Of a stretch of DNA of 10,475 nt, positions 6,136 through 10,475 are shown one piece after another (position 1 is the stretch's first letter; each line of letters begins with the position of its first letter). Made by a program: the position numbers and the translations under genes. Below the pieces are notes generated by a model that saw only the letters and a list, made by a program, of their open reading frames with translations, did not search any database and was not told the DNA's origin. Source of the DNA: Methylovirgula sp. (GTDB taxonomy: Bacteria; Pseudomonadota; Alphaproteobacteria; Rhizobiales; Beijerinckiaceae); the NCBI GenBank assembly GCA_030038595.1, contig JASHSW010000033.1, forward strand, positions 1 to 10,475. Direction: 5' to 3'.

Positions 6136-6221
6136 TGGTGCCGGTGGTCGGGGTCGAACCGACACTCCTTTGGGGAACACGATTTTGAGTCGTGCGCGTC
6201 TGCCAATTCCGCCACACCGGC
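6136..6221 (-). tRNA. tRNA-Leu(CAA), complete, CCA encoded
   Basis: Minus-strand gene of 86 bases. The acceptor arms GCCGGTG and CACCGGC pair at all seven positions, followed by discriminator A and an encoded CCA. The anticodon stem CACGA/TCGTG encloses loop CTCAAAA, giving anticodon CAA, which reads the leucine codon UUG. A long variable arm as in class II tRNAs (leucine) and the GGTTCGA T-loop region are present. It lies 25 bases beyond the integrase stop codon and on the element side of the integrase. A second tRNA-Leu with the same anticodon is broken at 7528-7568. Confidence 0.95.
6181..6191. repeat. Copy 1 of 11-base repeat gattttgagtc (anticodon region)
   Basis: Identical to 7528-7538 and covering the anticodon stem-loop in both tRNA-Leu sequences. 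Tyrosine recombinases that target tRNA genes often cross over at the anticodon loop, so this shared block is a candidate attachment-core homology. Similarity here may also reflect only shared tRNA ancestry. Confidence 0.5.
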
Positions 6222-6229
6222 ACAGGTCG

Positions 6230-6258
6230 CTTATAGCTTCGCTCGTTTAGGTCTGCAA
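6230..6258 (-). promoter_or_regulatory. Promoter of tRNA-Leu(CAA), inside integrase 3' end
   Basis: On the minus strand TTGCAG (6253-6258), a 17-base spacer and TATAAG (6230-6235) form a good sigma70-type promoter. Start of transcription would be near 6223, only a couple of bases before the mature tRNA 5' end. The -35 box overlaps the last codons of the integrase gene, so this tRNA has its own promoter. Confidence 0.55.
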
Positions 6259-7419
6259 AACCGTATTCAGTTTTCTTCCGAGGCTACGCCGCTTTCGCAC
6301 GTTAATCGCTGCCGCATCGAGCGTGTTCTTGAGGTGGGCGGCATAATATTTTTCGATCATTTCAACGCTCGTCCGGCAGTTTTTGGCGACCTGATAAATG
6401 TCAGCGCCTTCCATCAGCCGGAAACAGACATAGGTGTGGCGCAAACTATAGGCCGTCCGCTGATTTCCGTCGCGATCGACCTTCAGCCCTTCCTCTTGCA
6501 GAATCGTGTTCAGAAGCGAGCGCAGGTTACCGCCGAACAGTTTATCCGTCGGCTGAGGATGATTCCTCTGCTTCAATCGTTTGAACGGTAGAACCGCGCC
6601 CGCCATGCTCTTGCAGAAGCCAATCCCCCGCTTGCCGCGCACCTCAATCTCAAGGATCACCTCTCCGGTGGGCTCGTCCTTGACGATGTTCACGTCGCGA
6701 TACTCAAGGCGCTTTGCCTCATCCGGGCGCAACCCGGTATTCGCCATGAAGAGCACGTAGTCGTGCAGCTGCGCGCACTTCCACCTATAACGTTCCTTTT
6801 TCGGATTTTGTGCCCGCCGTCGCGTCGCATCGTAGAGCTTGCGATACTCTTCCGGCGAAAACCATCCCCGATGAACGATCTTAGGCGAGGTTTTATAGGG
6901 CGCCGACAGGTCCGGTAACGCCTCAAGCCAGCCATGCCGGCAGGCGCATTTGAGCACCTGGCGCAGGGCGACGATTTCTTGGTGCAACGTGCTGCGCGCC
7001 GGCGGTTTCCCGTTTCGGCCGCCTTTGAAACGTTCGACGCGGTATTCCTGCACGAGACCGGCTGTGACTTCGGCAATAACCTTGCCTCCGAAAAACGGAA
7101 GCAGGTGTATGCGCACGCGGTCCTTTTGCGTCTGAACATAACGCGGGTTTCGTTGCCCGGCGGTCAGCATTTCGTATTCTGCGAAAAATTTGTCGGCTGC
7201 CTTTGCGAAAGTCGGGCCCGACTTTAGTTCGCCCGCTCGCGCCTTACCGCGCAAACCAAGATACCAGTCCTCGGCGATATCCTTCGCATGTTCCAAGCTC
7301 TCGGTTTTGGTGGACATGCGCCAGTTCCTCCCGGCGAGATAGGCCGAGCATTGCCAGAACGGACTTTCCCCGCGCCTGTAGACATGAAGCTTGCCTCCCA
7401 TCAGGTCGTGTGTCGGCAT
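6247..7419 (-). CDS. Tyrosine recombinase (phage-type integrase), 390 aa
   Basis: The frame is open far upstream through the tRNA fragment, but the ATG at 7419 is the right start: GAGGAA sits just before it and the protein then has the normal integrase length. Residues about 65-165 form the SAM-like core-binding domain, and about 187-375 the catalytic domain. Catalytic candidates are R231 (NTGLRPDEAKRL), K263 (VRGKRG), R327 (YSLRHTY) and tyrosine 358 or 359 (SVEMIEKYY). The usual first His of HxLRH is Tyr, and the usual LGH is NCR; the SVEMIEKYY form with these changes is common in proteobacterial integrases, so activity is likely. It catalyses site-specific insertion and excision of the element. 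It sits next to the broken tRNA-Leu and reads toward the element. Confidence 0.95.
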   Translation of the reverse strand: MPTHDLMGGKLHVYRRGESPFWQCSAYLAGRNWRMSTKTESLEHAKDIAEDWYLGLRGKARAGELKSGPTFAKAADKFFAEYEMLTAGQRNPRYVQTQKDRVRIHLLPFFGGKVIAEVTAGLVQEYRVERFKGGRNGKPPARSTLHQEIVALRQVLKCACRHGWLEALPDLSAPYKTSPKIVHRGWFSPEEYRKLYDATRRRAQNPKKERYRWKCAQLHDYVLFMANTGLRPDEAKRLEYRDVNIVKDEPTGEVILEIEVRGKRGIGFCKSMAGAVLPFKRLKQRNHPQPTDKLFGGNLRSLLNTILQEEGLKVDRDGNQRTAYSLRHTYVCFRLMEGADIYQVAKNCRTSVEMIEKYYAAHLKNTLDAAAINVRKRRSLGRKLNTVLQT

Positions 7420-7427
7420 TGTTGCTT

Positions 7428-7451
7428 CCTCAAGTGAGGTATCTAAATACC
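7428..7451. promoter_or_regulatory. Two abutting inverted repeats before the integrase
   Basis: cctca-ag-tgagg (7428-7439) and ggtat-ctaa-atacc (7438-7451) share two bases. The second overlaps the proposed -10 box and the first overlaps the expected transcript start and the ribosome site region of the integrase gene. They may be operators or RNA structures limiting integrase expression. Confidence 0.45.
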
Positions 7452-7472
7452 GTTTGTGTAAGTCGTGTGCAA
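7444..7472 (-). promoter_or_regulatory. Candidate integrase promoter
   Basis: On the minus strand TTGCAC (7467-7472), 17-base spacer, TATTTA (7444-7449). Transcription would begin near 7437, giving a leader of about 18 bases with a ribosome site. An AT-rich stretch and a tatca-cat-tgata palindrome (7488-7500) lie just upstream and may bind host or element factors at the attachment site. Confidence 0.45.
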
Positions 7473-7527
7473 CAACGTTAGATTCGCTATCACATTGATA
7501 ATAAGAATAAAATACTATTTTTATCCA

Positions 7528-7538
7528 GATTTTGAGTC
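7528..7538. repeat. Copy 2 of 11-base repeat gattttgagtc; likely insertion point
   Basis: The tRNA-like sequence stops at the left end of this block, where AT-rich element sequence begins. This marks the crossover region within or next to the anticodon loop of the interrupted host tRNA. Confidence 0.55.
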
Positions 7539-7568
7539 CGGCGCGTCTACCAGTTCCGCCACGCCCGC
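7528..7568 (-). pseudogene. 5' part of a tRNA-Leu(CAA), interrupted after the anticodon loop
   Basis: Read on the minus strand it starts GCGGGCG (acceptor 5' arm), continues through an ordinary D arm and reaches anticodon loop CTCAAAA. Past the loop the sequence is AT-rich and lacks the variable arm, T arm and acceptor 3' strand. Over these 41 bases it matches the complete tRNA-Leu at 6136-6221 at 35 positions. Its acceptor arm would need CGCCCGC as partner, which does not occur at the complete tRNA, so the missing half is elsewhere, probably at the far end of the element. It cannot give a functional tRNA as it stands. Confidence 0.85.
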
Positions 7569-7756
7569 AAACCTGGCCTTCCCAGCGGATCGGAGCGGTT
7601 GACCTATAAGATTGTTGGCGGCGCCGCAACCCCGCTCCCACGAGGCGCAAAGGCGACAAACGTGGGTTTGCGCAGCCGCCATCCTCACCGCGCCGCGCCC
7701 TCGGATAGGGTTGCGGCGCTGTTCGAACTGCGCAAAGCTCGTCTCGGAGGAGAACC

Positions 7757-7987
7757 ATGCGAATAATGCTGATCGCCGCGGCGTCCGTCCTGGCGAGCGC
7801 GGCCGTGGCCCAGACGTCGCCATCGCCGAGCGACCGGCAAAACACCAGCGGCCATGTCGTCGGCAAAGATTGGCGCAGGACCTGGAAGCTCGGTCCCGAT
7901 CGGTATGCCTTTGAAGGGATGTCGGGCGGCTGCCATTACAGCGGTACGGTCACCCCTTCGGGCTATCACTACGACCGTTCCTGCTGA
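7757..7987 (+). CDS. Small exported protein, unknown function (76 aa)
   Basis: ATG preceded by GGAGGAG. Residues 1-18 form a clear signal peptide (MRIMLIAAASVLASAAVA) with an Ala-x-Ala cleavage site before Gln19. The mature part is about 57 residues, rich in Gly, Ser and aromatic residues, with two Cys (59 and the last residue, 76) that could form a disulfide in the periplasm. No known motif. It converges on leuC with only seven bases between the stops. A near-perfect palindrome (7709-7726, centre gttcgaac) lies upstream and could be a control site. It belongs to the host side of the insertion. Confidence 0.7.
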   Translation: MRIMLIAAASVLASAAVAQTSPSPSDRQNTSGHVVGKDWRRTWKLGPDRYAFEGMSGGCHYSGTVTPSGYHYDRSC

Positions 7988-7994
7988 CTCTTGG

Positions 7995-9401
7995 TCAATG
8001 CCACGTGCGGATATCGACGAAGCGGCCGGCTATGGCCGCCGCCGCCGCCATGGCCGGCGAGACCAGATGGGTGCGGCCTTTATGGCCTTGGCGGCCCTCG
8101 AAATTGCGGTTCGAAGTCGAGGCGCAACGCTCCCCCGGGGCGAGCTTGTCGGGGTTCATGGCAAGGCACATCGAGCAGCCGGGCTCACGCCATGCAAACC
8201 CCGCCGCCTTGAAGATCTTGTCGAGGCCTTCGGCTTCGGCCTGTTCCTTGACGAGGCCGGACCCGGGCACGACCATGGCGTCGACGCGCGCCGCAACCTT
8301 CTTGCCTTCCACCATCTTGGCGGCGATGCGCAGATCTTCGATGCGGCCGTTGGTGCACGAGCCGATGAACACGCGGTCGATCTCGAGATCGGTGATCCTC
8401 TCGCCGCCGGATAGCCCCATATATTCGAGCGCCCGGCGGATCGAAGCGCGCTTGGCTTCGTTCGGCGCCGCGTCCGGCGTCGGCACATGGCCGGTGATCG
8501 CGATCACGTCCTCCGGACTCGTGCCCCAGGTGACGAGCGGCGGCAGATTGGCGGCATCGAGGCGGATCTCTTTATCGAATTCGGCGCCATCTTCCGAGCG
8601 CAGCGTATCCCAATAGCGGCGCGCCGCCTCCCAGGCGGCGCCTTGCGGCGTGCGGGGACGATCCTTCAAAAATTCGTAGGTCTTCGCGTCGGGCGCGATG
8701 AGGCCGGCCCTGGCGCCCGCTTCGATCGACATATTGCAGACGGTCATCCGCCCTTCCATCGACAGGCCGCGGATCGCCTCGCCGGCATATTCGACGACGT
8801 GGCCGGTGCCGCCCGCCGTACCGATCTCGCCGATGATGGCGAGCACGATGTCCTTTGCGAATACGCCGTCGCCGGGCTTGCCGTCGACCACGATGCGCAT
8901 GTTCTTGGCTTTCGCTTGGATCAGCGTCTGGGTGGCGAGCACGTGCTCGACCTCCGACGTGCCGATGCCGTGCGCGAGCGCGCCGAAGGCGCCATGTGTC
9001 GAAGTATGGCTGTCGCCGCAGACGATGGTCGTGCCCGGCAGAGTGAAGCCCTGTTCGGGGCCGATGATGTGGACGATGCCTTGGCGGCGATCCTGGGCAT
9101 GGAAATAATCGATGCCGAACTCGCGGGCGTTGGCAGCGAGCTGCTCGACCTGAACGCGGCTTTCCGGATCGCTGATGCCTTGCGAGCGATCGGTCGTCGG
9201 CACGTTGTGATCGACGACCGCCAGCGTACGCGCCGGGGCACGCACCTTACGTCCGGCGAGGCGCAGGCCCTCGAAAGCCTGCGGGCTCGTCACTTCGTGC
9301 ACCAGATGCCGGTCGATATAGATGAGGCAGGTGCCGTCCTCCTGCCGATCGACAACATGGTCGTCGAAGATCTTGTCGTAGAGGGTGCGAAGCTTGGCCA
9401 T
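7995..9401 (-). CDS. leuC: 3-isopropylmalate dehydratase large subunit LeuC (468 aa)
   Basis: Full-length (family about 465-475 residues). With LeuD it isomerises 2-isopropylmalate to 3-isopropylmalate in leucine synthesis, in the cytoplasm, using a [4Fe-4S] cluster. The three cluster cysteines are present: C349 in [10 protein letters not shown] and C409 and C412 in EPGCSMC. Other family signatures are [11 protein letters not shown] (62-72), [21 protein letters not shown] (starting at 127) and [20 protein letters not shown] near the C-terminus. The start [15 protein letters not shown] is standard. Gene proximity to rplS is common in Hyphomicrobiales. leuD is not next to it: downstream comes a convergent small gene and then the element, so leuD must lie elsewhere. 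Confidence 0.98.
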   Translation of the reverse strand: MAKLRTLYDKIFDDHVVDRQEDGTCLIYIDRHLVHEVTSPQAFEGLRLAGRKVRAPARTLAVVDHNVPTTDRSQGISDPESRVQVEQLAANAREFGIDYFHAQDRRQGIVHIIGPEQGFTLPGTTIVCGDSHTSTHGAFGALAHGIGTSEVEHVLATQTLIQAKAKNMRIVVDGKPGDGVFAKDIVLAIIGEIGTAGGTGHVVEYAGEAIRGLSMEGRMTVCNMSIEAGARAGLIAPDAKTYEFLKDRPRTPQGAAWEAARRYWDTLRSEDGAEFDKEIRLDAANLPPLVTWGTSPEDVIAITGHVPTPDAAPNEAKRASIRRALEYMGLSGGERITDLEIDRVFIGSCTNGRIEDLRIAAKMVEGKKVAARVDAMVVPGSGLVKEQAEAEGLDKIFKAAGFAWREPGCSMCLAMNPDKLAPGERCASTSNRNFEGRQGHKGRTHLVSPAMAAAAAIAGRFVDIRTWH

Positions 9402-9520
9402 GCGGAACTCGATAGAACCGGTCGATTTACCCGGAACGAAATTAGGCGGAAACTCCCAACAATGCGCGTCGCTTCGGATATAAGGCGCCGCGCAGCTTTT
9501 TGCGATCCACGGAGAAGCGC

Positions 9521-9922
9521 ATGCGTCCGCCCGTCGCGCCCTATCTTACCGTATCGCCGGCCATGGCCGCCATCGCCTTCTATACGGCGGTGTTCGACGC
9601 CAAACAGCAGGCCTTGATGCCGGCTCTCGACGGGATGCGAATCATGCATTGCGAGCTTATCATTAACGGCGGCTCGCTGATGTTGGCCGACGCATTTCCC
9701 GAATTCGGCAACACACGCATTCCCATTCCCGGCGAGCCGGTAACCGTCTCCGTCAGCCTCGAGTTCGCGGAAGCCGAGCAGGTCGATGCGACATTCGAGC
9801 GGGCCACGGGTCTCGGCGGCAAAGCGGAGACGACTCCCACCAATTCCTTCTGGGGCACGCGGCTTGCGACCTTCCGCGACCCGTTTGGACACCGCTGGAT
9901 CTTGAATGCGCCGCTTGGCTAG
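9521..9922 (+). CDS. VOC/glyoxalase-fold protein, PhnB-like (133 aa)
   Basis: Chosen start is ATG 9521 with GGAGAA ahead; an upstream in-frame start at 9500 has no such site. The pattern [20 protein letters not shown] (8-27), followed by [14 protein letters not shown] and [20 protein letters not shown] at the end, is that of the PhnB/3-demethylubiquinone-like branch of the vicinal oxygen chelate superfamily. Members include metal-dependent lyases, dioxygenases and resistance proteins, many of unknown substrate; the exact activity here cannot be told. It is divergent from leuC (119 bases apart) and convergent with rplS (16 bases between stops), so it is probably transcribed alone. Confidence 0.85.
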   Translation: MRPPVAPYLTVSPAMAAIAFYTAVFDAKQQALMPALDGMRIMHCELIINGGSLMLADAFPEFGNTRIPIPGEPVTVSVSLEFAEAEQVDATFERATGLGGKAETTPTNSFWGTRLATFRDPFGHRWILNAPLG

Positions 9923-9938
9923 GCGGGCGCCGCGCGAC

Positions 9939-10475
9939 CTATTTCTTGGTTTCCTTCTTGGCCGGCGCCTTGGTGGGCTTGGTCTCTTTCTTGTTCTTGG
10001 CGGGAGCGGCTTCCTCGGCGGGCTTGGCCCGTTTCTTGGCGGCGGCAGTTTCTTCTCGGGCGGGTTTCGTCTCCTTGGCGGTTTTGGCCGATGTTGCCGG
10101 TTTCGCGGATTTTTCGGCCGGCGCCGTTTCCGGAGCCTTGCGCTTGGCCGCGGGTTTGGCGGCAGGCGGCGGCGCGACCGGCGTCTCGATCGGCTCTGGC
10201 TCGGGCGCGGCGACGCCTGGCTTTTGCGCCTGCGCCTCCATTTTTTCGGCGATGCGCGCCGACTTGCCGCGCCGGTCGCGCAGATAATAGAGCTTGGCGC
10301 GCCGCACCTTGCCGCGCCGCACCACCTTGATCGAATCGATCATCGGCGCATAGAGCGGGAAAACGCGCTCGACGCCTTCCCCATAGGAGATCTTCCGAAC
10401 TGTGAAACTCTCGTTGATGCCGCCGCCGCTGCGCGCGATACAGACCCCTTCATAGGCCTGAACGCGGATGCGCTC
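9939..10475 (-). CDS. rplS: Ribosomal protein L19 with long Ala/Lys/Pro-rich tail, N-terminus outside window
   Basis: The frame enters from the right edge (first codon at 10475) and ends at 9939, showing 178 residues. The core of L19 is clear: [20 protein letters not shown], then [20 protein letters not shown] and [20 protein letters not shown], ending SARIAEK. L19 sits at the interface of the 30S and 50S ribosomal subunits. After the core comes an added tail of about 100 residues of Ala, Lys, Pro, Glu and Thr with repeated AKP/KPA/KK units, well beyond the usual length of about 115-130 residues. Tails of this kind occur in some Alphaproteobacteria. Only the first few dozen residues of the protein are missing here. 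Confidence 0.97.
   Translation of the reverse strand, partial: ERIRVQAYEGVCIARSGGGINESFTVRKISYGEGVERVFPLYAPMIDSIKVVRRGKVRRAKLYYLRDRRGKSARIAEKMEAQAQKPGVAAPEPEPIETPVAPPPAAKPAAKRKAPETAPAEKSAKPATSAKTAKETKPAREETAAAKKRAKPAEEAAPAKNKKETKPTKAPAKKETKK

Larger units (their letters stand above)
1..7538. mobile_element. Right-hand part of an integrated element in a tRNA-Leu gene
   Basis: The boundary on the right is set by the truncated tRNA at 7528-7568 with the integrase directly inside it. The contents are typical of integrative mobilisable or conjugative elements: integrase, a toxin-antitoxin pair, a TraG/HerA-like ATPase and small genes of unknown function. The left boundary, any relaxase and any type IV secretion genes are not in view, so I cannot say whether it is self-transmissible. 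Core genes resume to the right. Confidence 0.7.

Noticed and set aside
6181..7538. A minimal element made only of the integrase between the two 11-base repeats
   Set aside because: Joining the 5' half at 7568 to the 3' half ending at 6136 gives an acceptor stem with two mismatches (G-G and C-A), so the two halves are not from one original tRNA.
7500..7568. Group I intron interrupting the tRNA-Leu anticodon arm
   Set aside because: Bacterial tRNA-Leu introns are known, but here the 3' exon is absent and the next sequence is an integrase promoter and gene, not intron structure.
7521..7823. Minus-strand frame ending VAELVDAPDSKSG, and the N-terminal extension of the integrase frame with GGTGRRAGLK
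   Set aside because: Both are translations of a tRNA-Leu 5' part, a well-known false protein; the integrase starts at 7419.
8487..9617. Plus-strand open frame of 376 codons opposite leuC
   Set aside because: A shadow of leuC in a GC-rich genome; the minus-strand protein has all LeuC cluster cysteines and signatures.
1..10475. CRISPR array
   Set aside because: No regularly spaced repeats with unique spacers were seen; only short inverted repeats and the tRNA-derived pair.

Overview
The window looks like an alphaproteobacterial chromosome, most likely Hyphomicrobiales (Rhizobiales). The core genes at the right support this: leuC and a ribosomal protein L19 gene (rplS) carrying a long Ala/Lys/Pro-rich C-terminal tail lie near each other on the minus strand, with high G+C and small exported or VOC-type genes between. 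I cannot name the genus from the sequence alone.

Layout. Positions 1 to about 7538 read as the right-hand part of an integrated mobile element whose other end lies beyond position 1. From left to right this part holds: (i) the start of a large HerA/TraG-like ATPase gene (minus strand, running off the left edge); (ii) a tiny plus-strand ORF ending in a strong terminator; (iii) a tightly overlapping minus-strand operon of three genes, made of two related membrane proteins and one soluble coiled-coil protein; (iv) a divergent plus-strand pair of small hypothetical genes ending in a perfect terminator hairpin; (v) a ParE/RelE-type toxin-antitoxin pair whose promoter and operator abut the antitoxin start codon; (vi) a complete tRNA-Leu(CAA); and (vii) a tyrosine-recombinase integrase. 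Immediately right of the integrase is only the 5' part of a second tRNA-Leu(CAA), cut just after the anticodon loop. From about 7539 to the right is host backbone: a small exported protein, leuC, a VOC/glyoxalase-fold protein and rplS.

How it fits together. My reading is that the element inserted into the anticodon loop of a host tRNA-Leu(CAA), broke it, and carries a complete tRNA of the same anticodon that may replace it. The integrase sits between the two tRNA copies. The toxin-antitoxin pair would help keep the element. The ATPase has both Walker motifs and the AHQ motif of the TraG/VirD4/HerA group but has only about 60 residues before Walker A and no membrane segment. The neighbouring membrane proteins, which end in matching coiled-coil tails, could be its membrane anchor or partners in DNA transfer or another envelope process. 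That functional link is inference. The three-gene operon matches no family I recognise and is the best candidate for something undescribed.
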